NCBI GenBank assembly: GCA_964407285.1 | Contig: CAYOVG010000075.1 | Span: 1-21,948 of the forward strand | Direction of reading: 5' to 3' | Length of the DNA: 21,948 nt | Origin: CAYOVG01 sp964407285 | Lineage (GTDB): Bacteria; Desulfobacterota; Syntrophobacteria; Syntrophobacterales; Syntrophobacteraceae | Shown here: in pieces, positions 7,497 through 16,247 of the stretch | Layout: each line of letters starts with the position of its first letter | Position numbering within the stretch: the first letter of the stretch is position 1 | The notes under the pieces: generated by a model | Database searches by the model: none | Told to the model about the DNA's origin: nothing | What the model saw: the letters and a program-made list of their open reading frames with translations, nothing else | Made by a program: the position numbers and the translations under genes

Positions 7497-7808
7497 ATGG
7501 AATGGATTGAAGTGGTGCACCTGCGATCCTACTCGCAAACGGACAGGGATGAGGCGGCCGCGGCCTTTCATCAGCTGACCGTGCCGGCCCGAGTACAAGA
7601 ATTCGAAGACGTGATTCTGCTTCGAGGGATCGCTCTGGACGGTGATCTGTGCATTGTTATCCGCTGGAGCGGGGAAGTTCCAGGAATGGGCAAGAGTCCC
7701 TTAGGGACCCGACTGGCTTCGGCGTTTTCGGAATTCGGAGCCATCGATCATTCCGCCTGGATGCAGGAGTGCGGCTTTACCGCTGACGGCAAGGAGAACC
7801 GACCATGA
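7497..7808 (+). CDS. Small protein heading the RND efflux operon (unknown function)
   Basis: 103 residues, no signal peptide or membrane segment. The protein begins MEWIEVVHLRS and has the late motif PLGTRLASAFSEFGAIDHSAWM, which I associate with a group of small deltaproteobacterial proteins of the form 'MKWVE...LRS...GLRLASALKEFGLVNHSVW'. That family has no function I know; strand-helix alternation is compatible with a small ferredoxin-like fold. A modest GAGG lies five bases upstream of the ATG. Its stop overlaps the next start in ATGA (7805-7808), so it is translationally coupled to the membrane fusion protein and is clearly the first gene of the operon. A regulatory or accessory role in efflux is possible but unproven. 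Confidence 0.8.
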   Translation: MEWIEVVHLRSYSQTDRDEAAAAFHQLTVPARVQEFEDVILLRGIALDGDLCIVIRWSGEVPGMGKSPLGTRLASAFSEFGAIDHSAWMQECGFTADGKENRP

Positions 7809-9013
7809 AAATCGGAACGATGTATATCGCCGCCGTCGGTATGCTATCGGTGGGCCTCATCCTGGCCGGCTGTGATCGAACGAGCCCATCACAGCCGCAT
7901 GCTTCCGCACCGGAAGTGGGCGCCGTTACGGTATCGACCCGTTCCATCGTGTTGACCACCGAATTGCCGGGCCGGGCCTCGCCTTACAGAGTTGCGGAAA
8001 TCCGCCCGCAAGTCAGCGGCCTCGTTCAGAAACGCCTGTTCACGGAAGGTTCCGACGTCCAGGCCGGGCAAATGCTCTATCAGATAGATCCCGCCCCTTT
8101 TCAGGCGGCGCTCGATACGGCCGAAGCTTCCCTCAGTAAGGCGGAAGCTCAGCTTTTTTCGGTGCGGCTGAGGGCCGAACGCTACCGCGAGTTGCTTGCC
8201 GACAAAGCCATCAGCCGGCAGGAATATGACGACGCCGCAGCCGCCGAGAAACAGGCCCGGGCCGAAATCGGATTTTGGAAAGCGCATGTCGAAACGGCGC
8301 GCATCAACCTGGGATACACTCGTGTCACCGCGCCCATTTCGGGACGCATCGGCAGATCCAACGTAACGGACGGCGCCATCGTTACGGCCTATCAATCCCT
8401 GTCCTTGGCGACCATTCAGCAACTGGATCCCATTTACGTGGACGTATCCCAATCGTCCGCCGAATTCCTACGGCTCAGACGCAGCCTGGATGCAGGTCAA
8501 CTGTCCAGAGATGGAGATGACGGGCGAAAAGTGCGCCTGATTCTGGAGGACGGCACAGCGTATCCCCTGGAAGGCACGCTACAGTTCGCGGATATTACGG
8601 TGGATCCGACCACCGGATCGTTCATCCTGCGGATCGTGGTTCCAAATCCCGACCCATTGCTCTTGCCCGGTATGTTCGTGCGGGCCGTGGTCCAGGAGGG
8701 AGTTGCGCACCAGGCCATCCTGGCGCCCCAGCAAGGCGTAAGTCGCAATCCCAAAGGGGAACCCGTCACGTGGGTTGTGGACGAGGCCGGGACGGTTCAA
8801 CAACGGGTTCTGGTCCTGGATCGGGCCATCGAAGACCACTGGCTCGTCACCTCGGGGCTGTCGGCCGGAGAACGGGTGATCGTCGAAGGAATGCAACGGG
8901 TTCGACCCGGCATGACGGTGAAGGCCGTTTCCCTCGAGGAAACTCGAATCAACGCCGAACCCTCGGCCTCTCCGGATATTCAGCCTCGGGAGCGAGGCGA
9001 GGGAGACGTCTGA
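7805..9013 (+). CDS. RND efflux periplasmic adaptor (membrane fusion lipoprotein, AcrA/MexA type)
   Basis: 402 residues. A lipoprotein signal ends LILAGC with the cysteine at position 23, so the adaptor should be tethered to the inner membrane and face the periplasm. The order is classical for the HlyD/AcrA family: a first lipoyl half-motif (GRASPYRVAEIRPQVSGLV, about 55-75), a coiled-coil hairpin (about 96-165), the second lipoyl half (YTRVTAPISGRIGRS, about 172-186), a beta-barrel domain (about 200-290) and a membrane-proximal domain with 'GLSAGERVIVEGMQRVRPGMTVKAV'. Length is usual for the family. It bridges the RND pump and the outer-membrane channel. Start by AAGGAG eight bases upstream; the stop and next start share one base in TGATG, indicating coupling. 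Confidence 0.96.
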   Translation: MKIGTMYIAAVGMLSVGLILAGCDRTSPSQPHASAPEVGAVTVSTRSIVLTTELPGRASPYRVAEIRPQVSGLVQKRLFTEGSDVQAGQMLYQIDPAPFQAALDTAEASLSKAEAQLFSVRLRAERYRELLADKAISRQEYDDAAAAEKQARAEIGFWKAHVETARINLGYTRVTAPISGRIGRSNVTDGAIVTAYQSLSLATIQQLDPIYVDVSQSSAEFLRLRRSLDAGQLSRDGDDGRKVRLILEDGTAYPLEGTLQFADITVDPTTGSFILRIVVPNPDPLLLPGMFVRAVVQEGVAHQAILAPQQGVSRNPKGEPVTWVVDEAGTVQQRVLVLDRAIEDHWLVTSGLSAGERVIVEGMQRVRPGMTVKAVSLEETRINAEPSASPDIQPRERGEGDV

Positions 9014-12000
9014 TGCTTTCTAAGTTCTTCTTGGACCGACCGGTTTTTGCCTGGGTCATCGCCATCTTCATCATGCTGCTGGGCGCGCTGGCGATCTACA
9101 ATCTTCCCATAGCCCAGTATCCACCCATTGCTCCACCGGCCATTGCCATCGACTCTTTCTATCCCGGGGCGTCGGCGCAAACCGTGGAGAACAGTGTGAC
9201 CCAGGTCATCGAGCAGAAAATGACGGGCTTTGATGACATGCTCTATCTTTCCAGTACGAGCGACTCGGCGGGTGCTTCCCGCATTGAATTGACCTTCAAA
9301 CCCGGGACGGATCCCGACTTGGCCTGGGCCAAAGTCCAGAACAAGCTCCAGCTCGCCATGGCCGGTCTCCCGGAAGTAGTCCAGCGCACGGGGGTTAAGG
9401 TCAGTAAATCCACACGGAACTGGTTGCTTCTTGTGGGGCTGGTCTCCGAAGACGGCGGCATGGACGGCAACGACTTGCGGGACTATGCGCAGTCCAACCT
9501 GGAAAAGGTGCTGGCCCGTGTGCCCGGGGTGGGCGAGGTCGAAACCTTCGGCTCCCAGTATGCCATGCGCGTTTGGTTGAATCCGGACAAGCTGACCAAT
9601 TATCGACTCACGGTGCAAGATGTGGTCGTGGCGTTGCGGGCCCATAACGTGGAAGTCTCGGCGGGCCAATTCGGCGGGATCCCGGCGGTGGAGGGCCAGC
9701 GATTGAACGCCTCCATCGTCGTCCAGAATCTTCTCCAGACCCCGGAGCAATTCGCCGCGGTTCCCCTGCGCACCAATCCCGACGGCTCCGTCGTTCGAGT
9801 GGGGGATGTGGGGTGGACCGAACTGGGGACGGAATTCTATGATATCGAGGGTCTTTACAACGGCAAGCCCGCCGCCGTTTTGGCCGTCCGCCAGGCGCCC
9901 GGCGCCAACGCGCTGGATACGGCCAATGCTATCAAATCCAGACTCGATGAGATGAGCCGGTATTTCCCGCCGGGGATGAAAATCGTATATCCCTACGACA
10001 CCACGCCTTTTGTCAAGGTGGCCATCGGCGAGGCGGTGAAGGCGCTGATCCAGGCCATCGTGCTGGTCTTTCTGGTCCTGCTGCTGTTCCTGGGGAACAT
10101 CCGCGCCACGCTGATTCCCACCATATCGGTGCCGGTGGTGCTTTTAGGCACCTGCGCCGCGCTGGGGGCGTTCGGCTATTCCATCAATATGCTGACCATG
10201 TTCGCCATGGTGCTCGCCATCGGGCTGCTCGTGGACGATACCATCGTGGTCGTGGAAAACGTTCAACGGCTCATGAACGAAGAGGGACTGTCCCCCCGGG
10301 AGGCCACCGCCAAGTCCATGGGTCAGGTCACCAGCGCCCTGATCGGCTTTTTCCTGGTGCTCGCGGCCCTGTTCGGCCCCATGGCGTTCTTCAGTGGTTC
10401 CACCGGAATCATCTACCGCCAGTTCTCCGTGACCATCGTTACGGCCATGTTGCTTTCCGTGGCCATGGCGCTGATCCTGAATCCGGTGATGTGCGCTTCG
10501 ATCCTCAAGCCATCCAAGGGGCGCGCGGAGGCTGACGGCGCCGCGTGGTTTCTGCGGCCGTTCTTTCGCTGGTTCGATCGCGTATTCAACCGGTTCCGCG
10601 ACGGCTTCGTGAAATGGGTGGGCCATGCGCTTGCCCGGAAGCTGCGTTACGTGGTGGTGTACATCGTGATTGTGGCCAGTCTCGGGTTCCTGTTCATGCG
10701 CATGCCCACAAGCTACCTCCCCGACGAAGACCAGGGGATTCTCATGTGCCAAATCCTCATGCCCACGGGCGCTACCCTGGAACAGACGCAGGCGGTGGCG
10801 GACGACGTTCGGCATTATTTTCTGGAGACCGAAAAGGAAGGCGTGGAATCGTGTATGACCATCGCCGGTATCGGATTTTCCGGCCGGGCCCAGAACAACG
10901 GCATGGTGTTCGTCAAGTTGAGGGATTGGAAGCAGCGCACCCGGTCCGACCTGAGGGTGCCGGCCATCGCGGGCCGGGCCATGGCGGAGTTTTCAACGAT
11001 ACGCAACGCCATGGTCTTTGCCTTTCCACCCCCTTCCATCATCGAACTGGGCAACGCCACAGGTTTCGATTTTCAGTTGATGGATCGCGGCGGTGTCGGA
11101 CATGCTTCCCTGACGGAAGCCCGCAATCAACTGCTCGGCATGGCGGCGCAGGACCCGAGGATCATGAAGGTCCGGCCCAACGGCATGGAGGACGTACCCG
11201 AATATCGGATCGATGTGGACTGGGAGAAGGCGGGCGCCCAGGGGTTACCCATCACCTCCATCCACAACACCATCTCGGCGGCCTTCGGCAGCGCCTATGT
11301 CAACGACTTCATCCAGGGCGGGCGCGTCAAACGGGTCTATGTCCAGGCGGACGCCCCGTATCGAATGCTGCCTCAAGACCTGGATAGACTGTACGTCCGC
11401 AATGAAGCGGGGACGATGACGCCGTTCGCTTCCTTCGCCTCCGGACGCTGGAGTTACGGATCTCCCCGGCTGGAGCGCTTCAACGCCTTTCCATCCATGA
11501 ATATCTGGGGTGAGGCGGCTCCGGGGAGAAGTTCGGGCGAGGCCATGGGAGCCATGGAAGAAATAGCCTCCAGGCTGCCGCAGGGGATCGGCTACGACTG
11601 GACGGGGCTTTCCTACCAGGAACGGCAGGCCGCCGCCCAGACCGGTCTGCTCTATACCTTTTCCATCTTGGTCGTGTTTCTGTTTCTCGCGGCCCTCTAC
11701 GGCAAATGGAACATCCCCATCGCGGTGCTGTTGATCCTGCCGCTGGGGGTCGTCGGAGGTCTCATGGCTTCCGTGCTGCGCGGGTTTCCCAGTGATGTCT
11801 ATTTCCAGATCGGAATATTGAACACCCTGGGTCTGGCCACCAAGAACGCCATTCTGATCGTGCAGTTCGCCATGGCCGGAGTAGCGCAAGGGGCGGGCTT
11901 CGTCGAGGCGGCGCTTCAGGCGGTGAGGCTGCGGCTCCGACCGATTGTCATGACTTCCCTGACGACCGGTTTGGCGGTTCTGCCCCTGGCCTTCAGCAGG

Positions 12001-12147
12001 GGTGCGGGCGCGGGAGCCATGAACGCCATTGGAACGGCGGTGTTGGGAGGCATGATCACCGGGACGGTTCTCGTGCTCTTGTTTGCACCGCTGTTCTACG
12101 TGCTTCTGGAAACGAAATTCAGCCGGCGGAAAGCGGATGTACGGTAG
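9013..12147 (+). CDS. RND multidrug efflux transporter, HAE-1 (AcrB/MexB) type
   Basis: 1044 residues, the normal length of the HAE-1 family. The N-terminus MLSKFFLDRPVFAWVIAIFI is the typical first transmembrane helix. The proton relay is intact: GLLVDDTIVVVENV with Asp408-Asp409 in TM4 and ATKNAILIV with Lys944 in TM10, equivalent to AcrB D407/D408/K940. Two large periplasmic loops (about 30-335 and 560-870) form the porter and docking domains, and GFSGRAQNNGMVFVKLRDW (about 620-640) is the usual second-loop motif. It exports hydrophobic or amphiphilic compounds by proton antiport. The start at 9013 overlaps the adaptor stop in TGATG and has GGGAG upstream; longer upstream extensions would overlap the adaptor and are rejected. 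Exact substrate cannot be predicted. Confidence 0.97.
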   Translation: MLSKFFLDRPVFAWVIAIFIMLLGALAIYNLPIAQYPPIAPPAIAIDSFYPGASAQTVENSVTQVIEQKMTGFDDMLYLSSTSDSAGASRIELTFKPGTDPDLAWAKVQNKLQLAMAGLPEVVQRTGVKVSKSTRNWLLLVGLVSEDGGMDGNDLRDYAQSNLEKVLARVPGVGEVETFGSQYAMRVWLNPDKLTNYRLTVQDVVVALRAHNVEVSAGQFGGIPAVEGQRLNASIVVQNLLQTPEQFAAVPLRTNPDGSVVRVGDVGWTELGTEFYDIEGLYNGKPAAVLAVRQAPGANALDTANAIKSRLDEMSRYFPPGMKIVYPYDTTPFVKVAIGEAVKALIQAIVLVFLVLLLFLGNIRATLIPTISVPVVLLGTCAALGAFGYSINMLTMFAMVLAIGLLVDDTIVVVENVQRLMNEEGLSPREATAKSMGQVTSALIGFFLVLAALFGPMAFFSGSTGIIYRQFSVTIVTAMLLSVAMALILNPVMCASILKPSKGRAEADGAAWFLRPFFRWFDRVFNRFRDGFVKWVGHALARKLRYVVVYIVIVASLGFLFMRMPTSYLPDEDQGILMCQILMPTGATLEQTQAVADDVRHYFLETEKEGVESCMTIAGIGFSGRAQNNGMVFVKLRDWKQRTRSDLRVPAIAGRAMAEFSTIRNAMVFAFPPPSIIELGNATGFDFQLMDRGGVGHASLTEARNQLLGMAAQDPRIMKVRPNGMEDVPEYRIDVDWEKAGAQGLPITSIHNTISAAFGSAYVNDFIQGGRVKRVYVQADAPYRMLPQDLDRLYVRNEAGTMTPFASFASGRWSYGSPRLERFNAFPSMNIWGEAAPGRSSGEAMGAMEEIASRLPQGIGYDWTGLSYQERQAAAQTGLLYTFSILVVFLFLAALYGKWNIPIAVLLILPLGVVGGLMASVLRGFPSDVYFQIGILNTLGLATKNAILIVQFAMAGVAQGAGFVEAALQAVRLRLRPIVMTSLTTGLAVLPLAFSRGAGAGAMNAIGTAVLGGMITGTVLVLLFAPLFYVLLETKFSRRKADVR

Positions 12148-12183
12148 CATACAGGGATGAAAATCAACCAGAGGACCAGGGAT

Positions 12184-13629
12184 ATGAACGGACGGTTGTC
12201 TTTTCTGTCGGCGACGATGATTCTTTGCCTCGCCTTGGGGGCATGCAGTATGGCCCCGAAGTATGTCCGCCCCGAAGCGCCGATTCCGGCGGAATGGCCG
12301 GCGGGTGAGGCCTACCCGAACGGCCGTTCCCCGGAAGGCGCCTCATTGGCGGCGAACCTCACGTGGAGGGAATTCTTCACGGACTTGAAACTGCGGCAGG
12401 TTATCGAGACGGCTCTGAACAACAACCGCGATCTGCGGCTTGCCGCCCTGAATGTGGAAAGGGCGCGCGCCCTGTACGGCATTCAACGGGCCGAGCTTTT
12501 TCCGGCGGTGGACGTGGTGGGAGCCGGGAGTAAACAGCGCGCTTCTTCCGATCTCGTGCGTCCGGGAGAGCCCAGGACAACCGAACAATACAGTGTCGAT
12601 CTGGGTATCGTTGCCTGGGAGATCGATTTTTTCGGGCGTATCCGTAGCCTGAAAGAACAGGCCCTGGAAGAATACCTGGCCACGGATGAGGCGCGCCGCA
12701 GCGCACAGATCACCCTGGTTTCCGAGGTTGCCAGGGTATACCTGACGCTTGCCGCCGACCTGCAACATCTCAAGCTGGGGCGCTCCACTCTCGAAACGCA
12801 GCAGGAAGTCTATGCACTGATCCAGCGCCAATACGAGGTTGGAGTGGCCAACGAACTGGATCTGCGCCGCGCCCAAACCCAGGTGGAAACCGCCCGGGGG
12901 GATATCGCGCGGTTCACGCAAAGCGCGGCTCAAGGCCGGAATGCGTTGAACCTTCTGGCGGGCTCGCCGGTACCGGAGCATCTCCTGCCGGAGGACCTGG
13001 CAGGCGTTCATCCCCCCCAACAGGCTTTCGCCGGTTTGTCTTCCGAGGTGCTTTTGAATCGACCCGACATTATTTCAGCGGAGCATCGGCTCAGAGGGGC
13101 TTATGCTTTTATCGGCGCGGCCCGCGCCGCCTTTTTCCCGCGCATTTCATTGACTACTTCCATGGGGACGGCCAGCGACGATCTGTCCGGGCTCTTCGGT
13201 TCCGGGTCCGGAACGTGGAGCTTCACTCCGAGGATCGCGGTTCCGATTTTCGATGCGCGAACCTGGGCCGCGTACCGGGTCAGCCAGGCGGAACGGGAAA
13301 TCGTCTTGACCCGGTACGAAAAGACAATCCAGACCGCTTTCAGGGAAGTGGCCGACGCCCTTGCCGTCCGGGGCACGGTGGACGCGCAGGTGGCGGCTCA
13401 GCAAGCCGTGACGGATGCCGTTGCGGATACCTATCGACTTTCCAATGAGCGGTATGTGAAGGGCATCGACAGCTATCTCGGCGTGCTGGATGCGCAGCGA
13501 TCCCTGTATGCCGCCCAACAGGGGTTGATTTCGATTCGCCTGGCCAAAATCGCCAACGAGGTCCAACTCTATGCGGTATTGGGAGGGGGCGTCCAAGATG
13601 AGTACGTCCCGCCGGTGACGGCGCCTTGA
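12184..13629 (+). CDS. Outer-membrane efflux factor (OprM/NodT type lipoprotein)
   Basis: 481 residues from ATG 12184, with GAGGA eight bases upstream; an in-frame ATG at 12157, nine bases after the pump stop, would add nine residues but has no good ribosome site, so either start is possible. A lipoprotein signal ends CLALGAC (lipidated Cys at 21), followed by the family hallmark 'SMAPKYVRPEAPIPAEW'. Two internal repeats typical of TolC-like channels follow: the first includes 'IETALNNNRDLRLAALNVERARA' and the second 'SSEVLLNRPDIISAEHRLRGAYAFIGAARAAFFPRISL'. Long helices rich in Gln and Ala precede 'ERYVKGIDSYLGVLDAQRSLYAAQ'. It forms the trimeric outer-membrane exit duct for the pump encoded just upstream and completes the tripartite operon. 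Confidence 0.95.
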   Translation: MNGRLSFLSATMILCLALGACSMAPKYVRPEAPIPAEWPAGEAYPNGRSPEGASLAANLTWREFFTDLKLRQVIETALNNNRDLRLAALNVERARALYGIQRAELFPAVDVVGAGSKQRASSDLVRPGEPRTTEQYSVDLGIVAWEIDFFGRIRSLKEQALEEYLATDEARRSAQITLVSEVARVYLTLAADLQHLKLGRSTLETQQEVYALIQRQYEVGVANELDLRRAQTQVETARGDIARFTQSAAQGRNALNLLAGSPVPEHLLPEDLAGVHPPQQAFAGLSSEVLLNRPDIISAEHRLRGAYAFIGAARAAFFPRISLTTSMGTASDDLSGLFGSGSGTWSFTPRIAVPIFDARTWAAYRVSQAEREIVLTRYEKTIQTAFREVADALAVRGTVDAQVAAQQAVTDAVADTYRLSNERYVKGIDSYLGVLDAQRSLYAAQQGLISIRLAKIANEVQLYAVLGGGVQDEYVPPVTAP

Positions 13630-13664
13630 CGGAATGATCGAGAAGCCGCGTCCCGCAGAGGTGA

Positions 13665-13681
13665 GGCGCCGCTCCGGCGCC
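13665..13681. terminator. GC-rich hairpin after the efflux operon
   Basis: GGCGCC (13665-13670) and GGCGCC (13676-13681) form a six-base-pair stem with a five-base loop, 36 bases after the last efflux gene. No T tract follows, so intrinsic termination is uncertain. Confidence 0.3.
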
Positions 13682-13859
13682 GTGACGCGTTGTTCCTGAA
13701 TCCGCTTTGGAAGGTCCCACGAACTCCTTCCTCCATGCCTGCCCGTGAATTTCCGTTCCTCCGTGTTCCGACCCCCCTGGATTCCGGTTTTCCTCCCTGG
13801 ATCCGTATCCGAAGAAACCGGGGATCCGCGGAGCATTCCCGGATTTTTCTGGATTTTTC

Positions 13860-13889
13860 TTGACAGGAACCGGGAAACGGGAGGATAAT
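13860..13889 (+). promoter_or_regulatory. Strong sigma-70-type promoter candidate
   Basis: TTGACA (13860-13865, perfect -35) and GATAAT (13884-13889, five of six for -10) are 18 bases apart. Transcription would start near 13897, inside the adjacent palindrome. The first gene downstream is the decarboxylase-family gene at 14441, which would then have a 545-base leader containing a repeat copy. Confidence 0.6.
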
Positions 13890-13897
13890 TTTTTATG

Positions 13898-13919
13898 ACA
13901 GAATAAACGTACGTTCTGT
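13898..13919. promoter_or_regulatory. Palindromic operator candidate
   Basis: ACAGAA (13898-13903) and TTCTGT (13914-13919) form an inverted repeat, and AACGTACGTT (13906-13915) is itself a perfect palindrome. The site overlaps the predicted transcription start of the promoter just upstream, the usual place for a repressor operator; the style resembles TetR-family sites, but no such regulator is encoded in the window. Confidence 0.45.
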
Positions 13920-14078
13920 ATCTGGGACTTCTCATCGCGGGACATCATTGGGTTTTCATCTCATTTTTATAGAGCCGGCATCCACTCCATTCCAACCCCC
14001 TGTTTCGGGCGTATGCTTTCCGGGGTCTTGCTCGGAACAGGGAATGACCAATTCACCACCTTAAGGCTCGATCCCATA

Positions 14079-14232
14079 GCCGCCCGTTGATAAACAGCAT
14101 TGCGGGCAGGCTGGTGAAAAACGAGGTAATGCAAGGCGGGCGAATCCTGGGGAATGAGGCGTACAACCCGTACGCCGCAATGACGAAGGATGAAGCCCAA
14201 CGCCGTAGATCGCGTTTTTCAACGGCCTGATA
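14079..14232 (+). repeat. Dispersed palindromic repeat, copy 1
   Basis: Begins CGCCCGTTGATAAACAGC and ends GCGTTTTTCAACGGCCTG, an inverted pair of ends. The core palindrome is GGCGTAC (14158-14164), five-base loop, GTACGCC (14170-14176), followed by GCAATGACGAAGGATGAAGC as in copy 3. It has no coding capacity and lies within the leader of the decarboxylase gene. Confidence 0.85.
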
Positions 14233-14440
14233 GGTAAGAACGCTGTTATAAGGCGTCACAGCAGCGTTGCGGGGTGACGAGTCCATACCCCGGTGTCTGA
14301 AGTCCAGGGTAACCCGACCACCCAATCCGGATTGCATCAACGTGACGAACCTGTGTTCCAAGAAAGGAGGTGAAATAGTCTAACTCGGGTAAAGCAAAGC
14401 CAATGCTGAACCGAAAACAGATCATCGGAAAGGAGACGTC

Positions 14441-15265
14441 ATGAAAAAAGGCTTGGCGGGTAAGCTGAAACCGGAGAACTTCGGCTTCTCCATGCCTGTG
14501 ACCAGTCCACCCTTTGATTCCCCGCCCTACTACTATCGGGGCATTGAACTGCTGGCCTTTGTGTATGAGACGGATGACCAAGCCGCGGCGTCCCTGGTTC
14601 CCGAAGGACTCCGGCTTGCGGAATCGCCGGCGGTGGCTCAACTCCTGTTTCCCAATTTCCACTTCAGTACATTGGGCGCCTACAAAGAGGTCATCCTGGC
14701 CCTGAACTGCGTTTGGGAAGGGCAAGCGGTGACTTTTTGCGTAGGCCTGCTGGTTACCAACGAGGTGGGCCTCATCGGGGGGCGGGAGCCGTACGGCTTC
14801 CCCAAGTTGTTCGCCAACATCGAGTGGAGCAAAGAGCGGAACATTATATGCGCCTGGGCGGAGCGCCCCAACGGAAAACGGATCTGCACGGGGGTGTTGA
14901 GACCCCGGGATAATCTGTCGCCGAAGGATGTGGCGAGCAACCCGCTGGTGACGTTGAAAGTGATTCCCAGTCCCGAAGAAAACGCTCCCCCCGAAGTATG
15001 TGAATTGGTGCTTACCCCTATCAACTTCGAGCTGATCGCCGGATCGGATGGAAGAGGGGAAGGGTTTTCGGGTCCGGGCAACGTGACATTTGATTCGCCC
15101 TCGGTGATCGATGCTTACTATCGTTTACCGGTACGAAGAATGCTGGCTGCTTCCTGGGGGCGCTACAACTTCGTGCTGCCGTACGGCAAGGTTATCAAGC
15201 GGTATACGCCGGTTAAGCCGGCCGTAATGGATACGGAAGGAATTCTTCAACCCCGTGTGAGCTAG
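14441..15265 (+). CDS. Acetoacetate decarboxylase family protein, cytoplasmic
   Basis: 274 residues, no signal peptide. The fold signature is clear: SPPYYYRG near 27-34, FPNFHFSTLGAYKEV (70-84) and GGREPYGFPKLFANIEW (113-129). Lys122 in GFPK aligns with the Schiff-base lysine (Lys115) of Clostridium acetobutylicum acetoacetate decarboxylase; the second lysine of the usual PKK is replaced by Leu. Family members decarboxylate acetoacetate, but many homologues instead act as aldolases or dehydratases on keto acids, so substrate is open. The start is set by AAGGAG five bases upstream. It is followed 97 bases later by a second, exported member, and then by a flavoprotein, suggesting a joint function. 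The promoter may be the one at 13860. Confidence 0.88.
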   Translation: MKKGLAGKLKPENFGFSMPVTSPPFDSPPYYYRGIELLAFVYETDDQAAASLVPEGLRLAESPAVAQLLFPNFHFSTLGAYKEVILALNCVWEGQAVTFCVGLLVTNEVGLIGGREPYGFPKLFANIEWSKERNIICAWAERPNGKRICTGVLRPRDNLSPKDVASNPLVTLKVIPSPEENAPPEVCELVLTPINFELIAGSDGRGEGFSGPGNVTFDSPSVIDAYYRLPVRRMLAASWGRYNFVLPYGKVIKRYTPVKPAVMDTEGILQPRVS

Positions 15266-15362
15266 GGATCGGGCTCGTGCGGTCCTTCCGCGGAGCGGTT
15301 TTTCCGGAGAGCGTTGAAAACCGATCAGACTGAACCCCTATGCCCAGAATGAGGAGAAGCAG

Positions 15363-16169
15363 ATGATGCGTAAGCCGTATATATTCACAGGTGTACTGGT
15401 TATGGTTCTATCTTTAGGCTTGTGCGCGGGTTCCTCCCGGGCCGCGGATGCCGATGCCTACAGCACGCCCACCATGTCCCCGCTTTTCGGTCCACCGCCT
15501 TACGAATATCGGGACAACTGGGGAATAACCGTAGTGTTCAAAACGAAACCGGAAGTGCTGAAACGTCTGGTGCCCGAGCCCCTCGCGCCCAATCCGGACG
15601 GAATCATGTTCGTGACCATCAGTCGTTTCTTTGTCAGCGGCTTTGGAAGTTACAACGAACTGATCTTCGGCGCTCCGGTGAGTTACGAGGACCGCGTGGT
15701 CAACTATTCACTGTATCTGATGCTGGATAATGACATCCCCATCGGCGCGGGTCGTGAAATCTGGGGTTTTCCCAAGAAGCTGGCCCGGGTTGAGTTGACG
15801 GAACAGGACGGCATATTGACGGGCACCGTGGAACGGGGCGGCATCCTGCTCGTGAAAGCGTGCGTGTCCATCGATGCCCTGGGAAAGCCGGAAGATGCGG
15901 CTGGGAGTGCGGAATATGTGAATCTCAAGTTGATCCCTTCCGTTCGCAAGGACGCTCCGCCCGATGTGATGCAGCTTACCACCACCACCCTGGAAAACGT
16001 GGCATTGAAAGAGGTGTACAAAGGGAGAGCGACTCTGGAATTCGGCATGTCCCCGGCGGATGCGTTTCATGAGATTCCTGTTGTGGAGGTATTGGGGGGA
16101 CTGTACGTGAACTCGGATTTTACGCTCACGTATGGAGAGGTGCTCCACGACTATCTGAAGGAAAAGTAA
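15363..16169 (+). CDS. Acetoacetate decarboxylase family protein with signal peptide (periplasmic)
   Basis: 268 residues. The N-terminus is a Sec signal peptide: MMRKPY, a hydrophobic stretch IFTGVLVMVLSLGLCAG, then SRA before ADADAY (cleavage after about residue 27). Cys21 is not in a proper lipobox. The mature part has the decarboxylase-family fold: FGPPPYEYRDNWG (42-54), SGFGSYNEL (92-100) and GAGREIWGFPKKLARVEL (128-145). Both lysines of the PKK motif are present (Lys138, Lys139), unlike in the neighbour. An exported member of this normally cytoplasmic family is unusual. GAGGAG six bases upstream of ATG 15363 supports the start (a second ATG follows immediately). The two paralogues differ strongly in sequence, so they are not a recent duplication. 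Substrate unknown. Confidence 0.87.
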   Translation: MMRKPYIFTGVLVMVLSLGLCAGSSRAADADAYSTPTMSPLFGPPPYEYRDNWGITVVFKTKPEVLKRLVPEPLAPNPDGIMFVTISRFFVSGFGSYNELIFGAPVSYEDRVVNYSLYLMLDNDIPIGAGREIWGFPKKLARVELTEQDGILTGTVERGGILLVKACVSIDALGKPEDAAGSAEYVNLKLIPSVRKDAPPDVMQLTTTTLENVALKEVYKGRATLEFGMSPADAFHEIPVVEVLGGLYVNSDFTLTYGEVLHDYLKEK

Positions 16170-16247
16170 TACGAATCTTGGTCTTCAGGGCCGGGAATCA
16201 AACCGGCTCTGAGGCATGGGGGGTATATTCTCCCCCGAGTTCATAAG

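Larger units (their letters stand above)
13630..14440. other. Long intergenic region between efflux operon and decarboxylase cluster
   Basis: About 810 bases without a credible gene. It holds a GGCGCC-gctcc-GGCGCC hairpin (13665-13681) that could end the efflux transcript, a good sigma-70 promoter (13860-13889) followed at once by a palindrome (13898-13919), and one full copy of the dispersed repeat (14079-14232). Minus-strand frames here overlap the efflux gene end and do not look coding. Confidence 0.6.

Noticed and set aside
8770..9012. Upstream extension of the RND pump frame
   Set aside because: It overlaps the adaptor gene in another frame and reads as low-complexity Gly/Arg; the real start overlaps the adaptor stop at 9013 and begins with the conserved first helix.
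10144..10815. Minus-strand His- and Gly-rich open frame inside the RND pump gene
   Set aside because: Typical antisense shadow of a GC-rich gene; the His-rich composition comes from complementing the pump codons.
13147..13948. Two minus-strand open frames downstream of and overlapping the outer-membrane factor gene
   Set aside because: They overlap a certain gene antisense, are rich in Arg/Pro/Gly and lack start signals.
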